Part shown: positions 35,951 through 45,494 of the stretch, one piece after another | Numbering within the stretch: the first letter of the stretch is position 1 | How the letters are laid out: every line of letters begins with the position of its first letter | Assembly: GCA_963838385.1 (NCBI GenBank) | Contig: CAWIRE010000006.1 | Span: forward strand, 806,001 to 870,000 | Direction of reading: 5' to 3' | From: DAHUYF01 sp963838385 | GTDB lineage: Bacteria > Pseudomonadota > Alphaproteobacteria > ATCC43930 > CGMCC-115725 | DNA: 64,000 nt | Notes under the pieces: model-generated | Told to the model about the DNA's origin: nothing | The model's input: only the letters and a program-made list of their open reading frames with translations | The model's database searches: none | Translations under genes and position numbers: made by a program

Positions 35951-37732
35951 TCAGCCGGCGGCGCGCGAGGCGTCCTCCAGGATGAGCTGCACCTCTTCGC
36001 GCCCCTGCCAGCTGTCGGCGCGGAGATGGCCCGCGACATGGAAGCCGCTCCCCTGCCCGTGCAGCAGCGCGGGGCCGAGCTCGCTCTCCAGGCAGCGGAA
36101 GGCGATGGCCTTGATCCGGGCGCTGCCGCCGCCATCGCCGAGGATGCAGCGGACGTGCTGGCCGCCGACGATGTCGGCGCGCAGGATGCGCTGGTTGGCG
36201 AGCGCGAAGCGCGGCTCGGCATTGCCGGTGCCGAAGGGTCCGAGGCGCTCGACCAGGCGCACCAGCTCCGGCGTCGCCGCGCCGGCTGCGAGCACGCCAT
36301 CGACCCCGAGCTCCGGTACCAGCGCGCCGCCGCCCAGCACCGCCGCCGCGCGCTCGGCGAGGAAGTCGCGAAGCGGGGCCAGTCCGGTCGCCGCCACGGT
36401 GAAGCCCGCCGCCATGGCGTGGCCGCCGCCGTTCTGCAGCAACCCGGCCTGGCGCGCGGCGATGATCGCGGGCCCGAGCGCGAAGCCCGCCATCGAGCGG
36501 CCGGAGCCTTTGCCGACATCGCCCGCGACGGCGACGACGCAGGCCGGACGGTTGTAGCGCTCCTTCAGCCGGCTGGCGACGATGCCGATGACCCCGGCAT
36601 GCCAGCCTTCGCCGGCGGCGAAGACCAGCGGCGCGGTGCGATCGCCGCTCTCGACCTGGTCGATCGCCTGCGCCAGCACCCGCGCCTCGATCTCGCGCCG
36701 CTCGGCATTGAGCGCATCGAGCTGCTGCGCGATAGCGCGCGTCTCGATCGGATCGTCGCTCGCCAGCAGGCGCGCGCCGAGATCCGCCTGCCCGACCCTG
36801 CCGCCGGCATTGACCCGCGGCCCCAGGATGTAGCCGGCGTGATAGGCGTCGAGCCGCTCGCCCAGCCCGGCCGCGTCGGCCAGCGCCGCCAGCCCCGGAT
36901 TGCTGCGGCGCTGCATCACCTTCAGCCCCTGCGCCACCAGTGCGCGGTTGAGGCCGGTGAGCGGCACCACGTCGCAGATCGTGCCCAGCGCCACCAGATC
37001 GAGCCACTGCACGAGATCGGGCGCCGGCCGCCCGGCATACCAGCCGGCCTGGCGCAGCCCGCGATTGACGCCGACCAGCAGCAGGAAGGCGACGCCCACC
37101 GCGGCCAGCATGCCCTGCGCGCCGCTTTCGTCGAGGCGGTTGGGATTGATCACCGCCAGCGCCCGCGGCAGCGCCGGCTCGGCGACGTGATGATCGACGA
37201 CGATGACGTCGAGCCCGGCCTCGGCGGCGGCGGCGAGCGGCGCATGCGCGGCGGTGCCGCAATCGACGGTGATCGCGACGCCCGCGCCCTCGGCCCTGAG
37301 CCGCAGCAGCGCCGGCGCGTTGGGACCGTAGCCCTCGCGCTGGCGGTCGGGAATGTAGAGCCGGGCGCGGCAGCCGATGGCGGCAAGGAAGCGCTGGATC
37401 AGCGCCGCCGAGGTGGCGCCGTCAACGTCGTAATCGCCGAACACCGCGATGAGCTCGCCGCCGGCGATCGCGCGCACCAGCCGCGCCACCGCCTTGTCCA
37501 TGTCCTTGAGCAGCGAGGGGTCGGGCAGGAAATCGCGCAGGGTGGGCGCGAGGAAGCGTGCCGCCGTCTCCGCCTCGACGCCGCGCGCGGCGAGCAGCCG
37601 GCCGATGATCTCCGGCAGCTCGAGCTGCTGCGCCAGCGCCAGGCCGGCGCGATCGTCGGCCGCGCGCTGCCGCCAACGCTTGCCCAGCAACGAGCGCTCG
37701 ACGCCGAGAAAGGCGGTCATACCGTCAGGCAT
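35951..37732 (-). CDS. recJ: Single-stranded-DNA-specific exonuclease RecJ
   Basis: RecJ degrades single-stranded DNA 5' to 3' in recombination and mismatch repair. The DHH motifs are present: FGDYDVDGATSAALI (motif I), TVDCGTAAHAPLA, VVDHHVAEPALPRALAVINP (DHH motif III) and LVALGTICDVVPLTGLNRAL. The DHHA1 end has GGGHAMAAGFTV. About 593 residues from ATG 37732; further in-frame sequence upstream to 37777 lies directly after the glpX stop, so the two genes are probably co-transcribed. ATG 37720 is another candidate. Normal length for the family. Confidence 0.95.
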   Translation of the reverse strand: MPDGMTAFLGVERSLLGKRWRQRAADDRAGLALAQQLELPEIIGRLLAARGVEAETAARFLAPTLRDFLPDPSLLKDMDKAVARLVRAIAGGELIAVFGDYDVDGATSAALIQRFLAAIGCRARLYIPDRQREGYGPNAPALLRLRAEGAGVAITVDCGTAAHAPLAAAAEAGLDVIVVDHHVAEPALPRALAVINPNRLDESGAQGMLAAVGVAFLLLVGVNRGLRQAGWYAGRPAPDLVQWLDLVALGTICDVVPLTGLNRALVAQGLKVMQRRSNPGLAALADAAGLGERLDAYHAGYILGPRVNAGGRVGQADLGARLLASDDPIETRAIAQQLDALNAERREIEARVLAQAIDQVESGDRTAPLVFAAGEGWHAGVIGIVASRLKERYNRPACVVAVAGDVGKGSGRSMAGFALGPAIIAARQAGLLQNGGGHAMAAGFTVAATGLAPLRDFLAERAAAVLGGGALVPELGVDGVLAAGAATPELVRLVERLGPFGTGNAEPRFALANQRILRADIVGGQHVRCILGDGGGSARIKAIAFRCLESELGPALLHGQGSGFHVAGHLRADSWQGREEVQLILEDASRAAG

Positions 37733-37777
37733 GGCGCCAGCATCGCGGCCGGCGCCGAGTCGGGTCAATGGCGACAA

Positions 37778-38758
37778 TCAGCGCGGGACGTCGAGCAGCG
37801 CCTTGCGCTCGAAATTATGCTGCGCCTCGATCGTCCGCACGGTGCCGGTCTTGGACCGCATCACCATCGAATGGGTCACCGCCCCGCCGGGGAAGCGGCG
37901 CACGCCCTGCAGCATAGTGCCGGTGGTGACGCCGGTGGCGGCGAACATGACATCGCCCTTGGCGAGATCGAGCAGCCCGTATTTGCGGTTGAAATCCTTG
38001 ACGCCGAGGCGCTGGGCGCGGCCGCGCTCGTCGTCGTTGCGGAACAGCAGCCGGCCCTGCATGTAGCCGCCGATGCAGCGCAGCGCCGCGGCCGCCAGCA
38101 CGCCCTCGGGCGCGCCGCCCGAGCCCATATACATGTCGACGCCGCTTTGCGGCCGCGCGGTGGCGATGATGCCGCTGACATCGCCGTCGGAGATCAGCAT
38201 GATGCGCGCACCGGCCTCGCGCACCCGGGCGATGAGCTCGCTGTGGCGCGGCCGGTCGAGGATGCAGACCACGAGGTCGGAGACCTCCGCCTTCTTCGCC
38301 TGCGCCAGGTTCTTCAGGTTCTTCGCCGGCGCCTCGTCGAGATCGACCACCTCGCCGAGCCCGCCGCCGATGGCGATCTTGTCCATGTAGACGTCGGGCG
38401 CGTTGAGGAAGCCGCCGGCCTCGGCCATGGCGATGACCGCCAGCGCGTTGGCGCCGCCCTTGGCGGTGATGGTGGTGCCTTCGAGCGGATCGAGCGCGAT
38501 GTCGATGCGGGGACCGCCGCTGCCGACCTTCTCGCCGATATAGAGCATCGGCGCCTCGTCGCGCTCGCCCTCGCCGATCACCACCGTGCCGTCGATGGCG
38601 AGTCCGTTGAGCGCCGTGCGCATGGCGTCGACCGCGGCCTGGTCGGCCGCCTTCTCGTCGCCCCGCCCCATCAGCCGCGAGGCCGAGAGCGCCGCAGCCT
38701 CGGTGACCCGCACCGCCTCCAGCGCCAGGTTGCGGTCCATCGCTCCGCCTTCGGCCAT
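37778..38758 (-). CDS. glpX: Class II fructose-1,6-bisphosphatase
   Basis: 326 residues. Conserved GlpX motifs: GRGDEKAADQAAVDAMR, GTVVIGEGERDEAPMLYIGE, DPLEGTTITAKGGANALAVI, ISDGDVSG and GSGGAPEGVLAAAALR. It removes the 1-phosphate of fructose bisphosphate in gluconeogenesis, with Mg2+ or Mn2+. GGGAGG stands just before ATG 38758; ATG 38740 is a second candidate. It lies 16 bases downstream of homoserine dehydrogenase and just before recJ, a hom-glpX-recJ order that is conserved in many alphaproteobacteria. Confidence 0.96.
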   Translation of the reverse strand: MAEGGAMDRNLALEAVRVTEAAALSASRLMGRGDEKAADQAAVDAMRTALNGLAIDGTVVIGEGERDEAPMLYIGEKVGSGGPRIDIALDPLEGTTITAKGGANALAVIAMAEAGGFLNAPDVYMDKIAIGGGLGEVVDLDEAPAKNLKNLAQAKKAEVSDLVVCILDRPRHSELIARVREAGARIMLISDGDVSGIIATARPQSGVDMYMGSGGAPEGVLAAAALRCIGGYMQGRLLFRNDDERGRAQRLGVKDFNRKYGLLDLAKGDVMFAATGVTTGTMLQGVRRFPGGAVTHSMVMRSKTGTVRTIEAQHNFERKALLDVPR

Positions 38759-38774
38759 GTTGCCTCCCTTCCCG

Positions 38775-40067
38775 CTACAGGTTCTCGACGCGGATCATGC
38801 GCGTCGGTTCGAGCACGCTGCCGAGCCGGTCGATGCGGGCGATCGCGCGGCACATGGCCGCTTCCTCGGTCTCATGCGTCGTCAACACCACCGGCACGGC
38901 TTCGCCCGGCTTGCGGCCGCGCTGGATCATCTGCTCCATCGACACCTGCTCGTCGCGCAGTGCGGCGGCGACATCGGCGATGACGCCGGGACGATCGACC
39001 ACCATCAGGCGCAGGTAGAAGGCGCCGACGTGACGCGCCATGGGCGAGGCAGGCCGCGCCGCCAGCGCCTCGGCCGGAAGCCCGAAGCTCGGCGACCAGC
39101 GCCCGACGGCGATGTCGACGAGGTCCGCGACCACCGCCGAGGCGGTCGGCTCGGCGCCGGCGCCGCGGCCTTCGAGCATGACGCGGCCGACGAAATCGCC
39201 CTCGACCACGACGCCGTTGAAGACGCCTTCGACATGGGCGATCGGGGTCGAGCGCGGCACCATGCAGGCATGGACGCGCTGCTCGAGCCCGTGCTCGGTG
39301 AGCCGCGCCAGGCCCAGCAGCTTGATGCGATATCCCAGCTCGGCGGCGAAATCGATGTCGAGCGCCGAGACGTGACGGATGCCCTCGACATGGACGCCGG
39401 TGAAGTCGACGGCATTGCCGAAGGCGACGGCGGCCAGCACCGCCAGCTTGTGGGCGGCATCGATGCCATCGATGTCGAAGCTGGGATCGGCCTCGGCGTA
39501 GCCCAGCGCCTGCGCCTCCTTCAGCACCTCGGCGAAGTCGCGCCTCGTGTCGCGCATCGTCGTCAGGATGTAATTGCAGGTGCCGTTGAGGATGCCGTAG
39601 ATGCGCGTCACCTGATTGGCCGCCAGCCCCTCGCGCAGCGTCTTCAGGATCGGAATGCCGCCCGCCACGGCCGCCTCGAACAGCAGCGCCACGCCGCGCG
39701 CCTCGGCGGCGCGCGCGAGCTCGCTGCCGTGATGGGCGATGAGCGCCTTGTTGGCGGTGACGACATGCTTGCCCGCACCGAGCGCGCGTGCCACCAGCTC
39801 GCGGGCGATGCCGTCGCTGCCGCCGATGAGCTCGACCACGACATCGATCTCGGGATCCTGCGCCAGCGTCGCCGCATCCTCGACCCAGCGCACCCCGGCG
39901 AGGTCGAGGCCGCGCTCGCGCCGCCGGTCGCGCGCCGCCACGGCGCCCAGCACGAGCCGCCGCCCGGCCCGCGCCGCGAGCAATTCGGCATTCCGTTGCA
40001 ACAGCTTGACCGTTCCGGCGCCGACGGTGCCCAGGCCGGCGATGGCGATCCTCAACGGCGGTTTCAC
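38775..40067 (-). CDS. hom: Homoserine dehydrogenase
   Basis: 430 residues from GTG 40067, with CGGAGCC six bases upstream. N-terminal Rossmann GLGTVGAGTVKLL, then TANKALIAHHGSELA (catalytic Lys), FEAAVAGGIPILKTLREGLA, GILNGTCNYILTTM and EADPSFDIDGIDAAHKLAVL. The C-terminus has an ACT domain (YLRLMVVDRPGVIADVAAAL), which binds threonine for feedback control. It reduces aspartate semialdehyde to homoserine for threonine and methionine; a homoserine-linked sulfhydrylase gene begins at 63361. First gene of the hom-glpX-recJ series. Confidence 0.96.
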   Translation of the reverse strand: MKPPLRIAIAGLGTVGAGTVKLLQRNAELLAARAGRRLVLGAVAARDRRRERGLDLAGVRWVEDAATLAQDPEIDVVVELIGGSDGIARELVARALGAGKHVVTANKALIAHHGSELARAAEARGVALLFEAAVAGGIPILKTLREGLAANQVTRIYGILNGTCNYILTTMRDTRRDFAEVLKEAQALGYAEADPSFDIDGIDAAHKLAVLAAVAFGNAVDFTGVHVEGIRHVSALDIDFAAELGYRIKLLGLARLTEHGLEQRVHACMVPRSTPIAHVEGVFNGVVVEGDFVGRVMLEGRGAGAEPTASAVVADLVDIAVGRWSPSFGLPAEALAARPASPMARHVGAFYLRLMVVDRPGVIADVAAALRDEQVSMEQMIQRGRKPGEAVPVVLTTHETEEAAMCRAIARIDRLGSVLEPTRMIRVENL

Positions 40068-40179
40068 GGGTGGCTCCGGGCTCCTGCGGCCGCTATCGGT
40101 CCCTGGTCTTGTAGCGCCCCCGGGGGCAAGTTGCGAGGCCGTTTTCGCCCCGCCTTGCCGCCCTGGCAGGCTGCCGGGT

Positions 40180-41298
40180 TCAATAGTCCAGCAGGATCTC
40201 TGCCTGGCCGGGCGGCGCGCCGCCGGCAAGCTGCTCCGGGGCGGCCTGGATGGTGATGCGGCGTGCCGGCACCCCCAGCCGGGTCAGCGCCTGCGCCACC
40301 AGATTGGCCCGGTCCAGCGCCTCGCTGAAACTGTCCAGCTCCTCGCTTGCCGCGTCCTTGCCGTAGCCGCGGCGGCCGTAAGCGATGACGCGCAGCGAGC
40401 CGCCGCCCTGCTTCTGCAGCTTCGCCACCTCGGCCAGCCGCCGCTGGTCCTCGGCGGTGAGCGTCTTGCCGTTGGCGCCGAACCCGATCTCCGCCGCCTG
40501 GAGCGTTACCGAGGAGTGATGGCCCTGCGGCGCCTGCATCACGGCGGGCTCCGTGGCTGGCGGCAGCGGCGGGTTGGTCAGCGCCGGCGCGGTCAGCGGC
40601 GGCGGCAGCGCCGCCTCCTGCCGCGGCGCCGGCCGCGTCCCCGACGCCGGTGCCGCCGCCCGCTGTTGCGCTGGCTGCACCCCGCTGGGCGGCGGCGGCG
40701 CGGCGGTCGGCATCTCGCCCTGCGGCAGATTGCCGATGCTGGGCGAGACCAGCGGCAATTCCTGCGGCGGCGCCGCCGAGCCCTTGATCGGCGAGCCGTG
40801 GGCGAGAGCGGCGGCCTGACCCGGCGCGGCGGGATGGCCCGGGGCGGGTGCCTGGCCGGCAACGGCAGGCTGCCCGGACGGCGCCGCGCCGTTCTGGGCC
40901 AGGACCGCCGCCGATGGGGGAGCCTGGCCGGGCAGCGGCGGCACGTTGCGGCCCTGGCGCAGTTGCTCGTCGCTGTATTGTGCGTTCTTCCGGTCGGCGA
41001 CCAGGCCTTGCTGCAGCTTATCGAGGTCGACGGTGCTCATCGCGCGGTCGGGCGGTCCCGGTACCGTGCCGAGATTGGGATAAGGCTCCTGCCCCCCGGC
41101 CTCGAGGTTCAGCGCGTTGCGCTGGCCCTGATCGGCCACGTCGTTCTTGTCGACGCCGCTGAGATGGCGATACCACTCGACCGGATTGGCGTCGCTCCAG
41201 GAGCAACCGCCAAGCCCGGACGCCATCGCTGCCAGGAAAGCCAAGGCTCGGGCGGTACTTGCTTTTTTCAGCCGGCCCGACATCCTCAGGGAAGCCAT
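40180..41298 (-). CDS. Proline-rich lipoprotein with OmpA-like C-terminal part
   Basis: About 372 residues from ATG 41298, with GAGGAG upstream. Lipobox GLGGC follows the signal peptide. Residues after it (SWSDANPVEWYRHLSGVDKN) are a motif found in small alphaproteobacterial outer-membrane lipoproteins. A long Pro/Ala/Gln-rich linker spans the middle. The C-terminus (LTAEDQRRLAEVAKLQKQGG, LRVIAYGRRGYG, ALDRANLVAQALTRLGVPAR, ITIQA) matches the OmpA peptidoglycan-binding fold. The protein would bridge outer membrane and cell wall. It is divergent from phaC. Confidence 0.78.
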   Translation of the reverse strand: MASLRMSGRLKKASTARALAFLAAMASGLGGCSWSDANPVEWYRHLSGVDKNDVADQGQRNALNLEAGGQEPYPNLGTVPGPPDRAMSTVDLDKLQQGLVADRKNAQYSDEQLRQGRNVPPLPGQAPPSAAVLAQNGAAPSGQPAVAGQAPAPGHPAAPGQAAALAHGSPIKGSAAPPQELPLVSPSIGNLPQGEMPTAAPPPPSGVQPAQQRAAAPASGTRPAPRQEAALPPPLTAPALTNPPLPPATEPAVMQAPQGHHSSVTLQAAEIGFGANGKTLTAEDQRRLAEVAKLQKQGGGSLRVIAYGRRGYGKDAASEELDSFSEALDRANLVAQALTRLGVPARRITIQAAPEQLAGGAPPGQAEILLDY

Positions 41299-41457
41299 CG
41301 CCCTCTCTTCTCCTCTGGCCAAACGGGGGGGTCTGCCCATATGCAGCGCTGCGCATAGGAGCGCTGCAAACGCTCGTCCGCTGGTGTATTAGATCGCGTC
41401 CCGCCCGTCATCAATATTCGGCTCGCGTGTGCCGCAGGTGGCACAAGGAACCAAAGC

Positions 41458-43254
41458 ATGGCCGACCCCCCGCCTCCCGAGATCAAGCTGCCGGACCCGG
41501 TGCAATGGTCCCGGGACATCGCCGAGATCGCCGAGCGGAGTCAGCGCCTGGTGCTGGAGTTCCTCGCGCGGCAATCGGGCGGCGGCGTCGGCATGGCCGA
41601 TCCGCTCAACGTGGCCGGCGCCTTTCTCGACATGACCAGCCGGATGATGGCGCATCCCGAAAAGCTGATTCAGGCACAGATGTCGCTGTGGCAGGACTAT
41701 CTGGTGCTGTGGCAGCGCACCGCCGAGCGGTTCTGGAGCGGCCGGATCGATCAACCCATGGTCGAACCGGCCGCCAGCGACCGCCGCTTCAAGGATGCCG
41801 CCTGGAGCGACGGCACGCTCTTCGACTTCATCAAGCAGAGCTATCTCCTCACCGCGCGCTGGCTGCAGAGCACCGTCAAGGAGGTGGACGGGCTCGACGA
41901 GAAGACCGCGCGCAAGGTCGATTTCTACACGCGCCAGTTCGTCGACGCGATGGCGCCGTCCAACTTCCTGCTCACCAATCCCGAAGTGCTGCGCACCACC
42001 ATCGAGAGCGGCGGCGAGAACCTCGTCACCGGCCTGAAGCACGTGCTCGAGGATCTCGAGCGCGGCAACGGCCGGCTGATGATCAAGATGACCGACATGG
42101 ACGCGTTCAAGATCGGCGAGAACATCGCCGTCACGCCCGGCAAGGTCGTCTATCAGAACGATCTCATGCAGCTGCTGCAATACGCGCCGACCACCGCCAA
42201 GGTGAAGCGGCGGCCGCTGCTGATCATTCCGCCCTGGATCAACAAGTTCTACATCCTCGACCTGCGGCCGCGGAACTCCTTCATCAAATGGGCGGTCGAC
42301 CAGGGCCATACCGTCTTCGTCGTGTCCTGGGTCAATCCGGACGAGCATCTCGCCCGCAAAGGCTTCGACGACTACATGCTCGAAGGTCCGCTCGCCGCGC
42401 TCGACGCCATGGAAGCGGCCACCGGCGAGCGCGAGGCCAACGTCATCGGCTACTGCCTCGGCGGCACGCTCCTCGCCGCGACACTGGCCTATATGGCGGC
42501 CAAGGGCGACGACCGCTTCACGAGCGCCACCTATTTCGTCGCGCTCACCGATTTCGCCGAGCCCGGCGAGCTCTCCGTGTTCATCGACGAGGACCAGCTC
42601 CACGCGCTCGAGGAACGCATGCGCGCGCAGGGCTTCCTCGATGGCTCGGACATGGCCACCACCTTCAACATGCTGCGCGCCAACGACCTGATCTGGTCGT
42701 TCGTGGTCAACAACTATCTCCTCGGCAAGGAGCCCTTCCCCTTCGACCTGCTCTACTGGAACAGCGATTCCACCCGCATGCCGGCGGCGATGCACAGCTT
42801 CTACCTGCGCAACATGTACCAGGAGAACCGGCTCGTCACGCCCGGCGGCATCACGCTGTGCGACGTGCCGATCGACCTCGGCCGGGTCGCGGTGCCGAGC
42901 TTCCTGCTCTCGACCCGCGAGGACCACATCGCGCCGTGGCGGTCCACCTATGCCGCGACGCAGATCTACAAGGGGCCGGTCAAGTTCGTGCTCGCCGCCT
43001 CGGGCCACATTGCCGGCGTGGTCAATCCGCCCGGGCAGGGCAAATACGGCCATTGGCAAGGCACCAAGCTGCCGAAGAGCCCCGACGACTGGCTCAAGGG
43101 CGCCAAGTATCACGAGGATTCCTGGTGGCCCACCTGGGAGAAGTGGATCAGCAAATATGCCGGCGGCGAGGTCCCCGCCCGCCAGCCGGGCGACTGCAAG
43201 CTCGCCATCATCGAGGACGCTCCCGGCAGCTATGTGCGGGTGAAGGCGAGCTAA
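41458..43254 (+). CDS. phaC: Class I poly(3-hydroxyalkanoate) synthase
   Basis: 598 residues, normal for class I PhaC. It polymerises (R)-3-hydroxyacyl-CoA to storage polyester on granules. The lipase-like box GYCLGG carries the nucleophilic Cys; the other triad members are the Asp of STREDHIAPW and the His of SGHIAGVVNPPG. Further typical segments are LIIPPWINKFYILDLRPRNS and WVNPDEHLARKGFDDYMLEG. No phaE or phaR is adjacent and no phasin gene is seen nearby. The stop overlaps that of the convergent phosphate transporter by four bases. Confidence 0.97.
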   Translation: MADPPPPEIKLPDPVQWSRDIAEIAERSQRLVLEFLARQSGGGVGMADPLNVAGAFLDMTSRMMAHPEKLIQAQMSLWQDYLVLWQRTAERFWSGRIDQPMVEPAASDRRFKDAAWSDGTLFDFIKQSYLLTARWLQSTVKEVDGLDEKTARKVDFYTRQFVDAMAPSNFLLTNPEVLRTTIESGGENLVTGLKHVLEDLERGNGRLMIKMTDMDAFKIGENIAVTPGKVVYQNDLMQLLQYAPTTAKVKRRPLLIIPPWINKFYILDLRPRNSFIKWAVDQGHTVFVVSWVNPDEHLARKGFDDYMLEGPLAALDAMEAATGEREANVIGYCLGGTLLAATLAYMAAKGDDRFTSATYFVALTDFAEPGELSVFIDEDQLHALEERMRAQGFLDGSDMATTFNMLRANDLIWSFVVNNYLLGKEPFPFDLLYWNSDSTRMPAAMHSFYLRNMYQENRLVTPGGITLCDVPIDLGRVAVPSFLLSTREDHIAPWRSTYAATQIYKGPVKFVLAASGHIAGVVNPPGQGKYGHWQGTKLPKSPDDWLKGAKYHEDSWWPTWEKWISKYAGGEVPARQPGDCKLAIIEDAPGSYVRVKAS

Positions 43255-44936
43255 ATAGAGCGACTGGAGCTCGGATCGGGCGGCGCCTCGTCGCCGGCAG
43301 GCGCCGAGCGCAGGCGGCGCGCGCGGCGCTCCTTGAGGCGGCTCGGCTGCAGCTCTCCCGTCGCCTCGAGCACGGGATATGCCGCCGAGCAGATGTGCGA
43401 GTGGATGCGCTTCAGGTCGCGCAGCACGTCGAGATGCAGCGAGCTGGTCTCGATGCTCTCCGGCCTGCCTTCGCGCAGCCGGGCTAGGTGGCTCTCCGCC
43501 GCAGCGCGCTCGGCCTCGCGCACCGGCACCTTCTCGCGGATGAGCTGGCGCGCGATCGTGACGTCGCCCGACATGAAGACGCCCAGGGCGAGCTTCAGAT
43601 TGTCCAGCACGCGCTGGTGGAAAGCCCGCAGCTCGGCCTCGCCTTCGGGCGAGAATTTCAGCCGGCGCTTGATCTTCTTCGCTGCGAGTTCCATCAGGTT
43701 CCGGTCGATGATGTCGCCGATATGCTCGAGATTGATCGAAAAGGAGATGATCTCCATTGCCCGATGCGCGTCCTGCGGCTCCAGGCTGTTGCGCGTGATG
43801 CCGGTCACGTAGAGCTTGATCGCCTCGTCGAGCCGGTCGACGGCGTCGTCCATGCGCTCGATCTCGCTGACCAGCTTGCGGTCGTCGGTGACGAGCGCCG
43901 CCATCGTTCGGCGCAGCATCGCCTCGACGATGTCGCCGACATGCAGGACCTCGCGCGCCGCGCAAGTGAGCGCCACCGAGGGGGTGTCGAGCAGGGTGGC
44001 GTCGAGATAGAGCGGCCGCCCGGGATCGGCCGTCTCCTGCCGTTCCGGCAGCAGCCGCTCCAGCAGCCGGGCGATGGGATCGAGCGCCAGGATGAAGATC
44101 GCGGCCAGGGCGAGATTGAAGAACGTGTGGAAATCCGCCGCCTGGCGCGCCGGATTGGGCTCCAGCGCCTGCAGCAGTCCGGCGATCTGAGGGAGGAAGG
44201 GCAGCGCCGCCAGGCAGCCGACGATGCGAATGGCGAGGTTGCCCGCCGGCAGCCGGCGGGACGCCGGGTTGTCGCTGCTGCCGCCTTCGAGCACCGGGTT
44301 GATGGCGCTGCCGAGATTGGCGCCCAGCACCAAGGCCAGCACGGACACCGGGGTCAGGAAATTCGAATAGGCGAGCGACATCACCATGACGACGACGGCA
44401 ACGCTCGAATGGGCGGCCCAGGCGAGCAGCGCGCCAATCACGAGGTTGAGCACCGGCTGCGTCGTCGCGGCCTGCAGCAGAGTGCGCACCGCCGGCGCGT
44501 TCTCCGCCGGCGCCAGCGAGCCCAGCAGGATGTGCAAGGCCAGCAGCATCAGCCCGAGCCCGATCGCGACCCGGCCCAGATCGCGCGTCCGCGTGCGCCC
44601 GCCGCGGCGAAAGGCGACGACGCCGATGATCAGCAGCACCGGCGCCGCGGCCGAGATGTCGAAGGACAGCACCTGCACGACGAGGCTCGTGCCGACATTG
44701 GCGCCGAGCATCACGGCCAGCGCGGGGACCAGCGCCAGCATGCCGCCGGCGGTGAAAGACGTCACCAGCAGCCCTGTCGCGGTGCTGCTCTGCAGCAGGA
44801 CGGTGACGAGGACACCGACGCCGAAGGCGCTGAAGCGGTTGGCGAGAGCGGCGCCGAGGAAGCGGCGCAGATCCGCGCCGAAGGCGCGGAGGATGCCGCT
44901 GTGGACCATGTGCATGCCCCACAGCAGCAGCGCCAC
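43251..44936 (-). CDS. Na+/phosphate cotransporter (NptA/PitA-like, with PhoU-like tail)
   Basis: 561 residues from GTG 44936. Two repeats with the QSSTA-type motif: VLLQSSTATGLLVTSFTAGG and the second LLAWAAHSSVAVVVMVMSLA. About nine membrane helices are followed by a PhoU-like helical domain (RTMAALVTDDRKLVSEIERM). Homologues begin 'MTGxIVLLDLxGxVALLLWG'; here the matching codon at 44975 is ATC, with GGGAGG directly upstream, and no ATG/GTG/TTG is found before 44936. Either translation starts at ATC or GTG, or the base is wrong. Function: sodium-driven phosphate uptake. Confidence 0.88.
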   Translation of the reverse strand: MALLLWGMHMVHSGILRAFGADLRRFLGAALANRFSAFGVGVLVTVLLQSSTATGLLVTSFTAGGMLALVPALAVMLGANVGTSLVVQVLSFDISAAAPVLLIIGVVAFRRGGRTRTRDLGRVAIGLGLMLLALHILLGSLAPAENAPAVRTLLQAATTQPVLNLVIGALLAWAAHSSVAVVVMVMSLAYSNFLTPVSVLALVLGANLGSAINPVLEGGSSDNPASRRLPAGNLAIRIVGCLAALPFLPQIAGLLQALEPNPARQAADFHTFFNLALAAIFILALDPIARLLERLLPERQETADPGRPLYLDATLLDTPSVALTCAAREVLHVGDIVEAMLRRTMAALVTDDRKLVSEIERMDDAVDRLDEAIKLYVTGITRNSLEPQDAHRAMEIISFSINLEHIGDIIDRNLMELAAKKIKRRLKFSPEGEAELRAFHQRVLDNLKLALGVFMSGDVTIARQLIREKVPVREAERAAAESHLARLREGRPESIETSSLHLDVLRDLKRIHSHICSAAYPVLEATGELQPSRLKERRARRLRSAPAGDEAPPDPSSSRSI

Positions 44937-45078
44937 GCCGCCGATCAGGTCGAGGAGAACGATGTTGCCCGTGATGGTCCTCCCTTCCGAGCGGCGATCG
45001 TGTCGCCGCCGAACGCTACGCCGCCGGCGCCACCGGGGGAAGCCCCATATGGTGACCGTCAGTCCGGCTTAAAGGCGA

Positions 45079-45486
45079 TTACTTGGCGGCCGGGCGGGAA
45101 AGCCAGCGGCGCACGCGCTCGGCGAGGCGGTCGGCGTCGAACGGCTTGACCATGAAATCATTGGCGCCGACCGCCTTGGCGGCCAGCACATCGGCCTCGG
45201 TCTTGCGCGCGGTCAGCAGCAGCACCGGCACGTCGGCGGCGGCCGGGTCGAGGCGCAGCCGGCGGCAGGTCTCGAAGCCGTCGAGGCCGCGCATCGTCAC
45301 GTCGAGGATGATGAGACGCGGCGCCACGCGCGCCACCAGCTTCAGCGCCTCCTCGCCGCTGGTCGCGCCGAAAAAGGTGAAGCCGGCGGCGTCGAGATGC
45401 GTCTGCAGCACGATCAGCTGATCGATGTCGTCATCGACGCCGAGGATCGACGCCCCGTTGACGTCGGGATGGTGTGCGTTGGCCAC
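45079..45486 (-). CDS. CheY-like single-domain response regulator
   Basis: 135 residues: one receiver domain with the acidic pair in GVDDDIDQLIVLQTH, acceptor Asp in LIILDVTMRGLDGFETCRRL, Thr in VLLLTARKTEADVL and Lys in FMVKPFDADRL. No output domain. It begins eight bases after the hybrid kinase gene (45495-47708) and is likely phosphorylated by it or by its Hpt domain. ATG 45486. Confidence 0.93.
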   Translation of the reverse strand: MANAHHPDVNGASILGVDDDIDQLIVLQTHLDAAGFTFFGATSGEEALKLVARVAPRLIILDVTMRGLDGFETCRRLRLDPAAADVPVLLLTARKTEADVLAAKAVGANDFMVKPFDADRLAERVRRWLSRPAAK

Positions 45487-45494
45487 GGCGCGGC

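Noticed and set aside
36026..38983. 985-codon plus-strand frame over recJ and glpX
   Set aside because: Antisense shadow of two clearly recognised genes; no domain recognised in its translation.
41389..43250. Minus-strand frame covering phaC and running into the phosphate transporter region
   Set aside because: Antisense shadow; phaC on the plus strand has its full catalytic triad.
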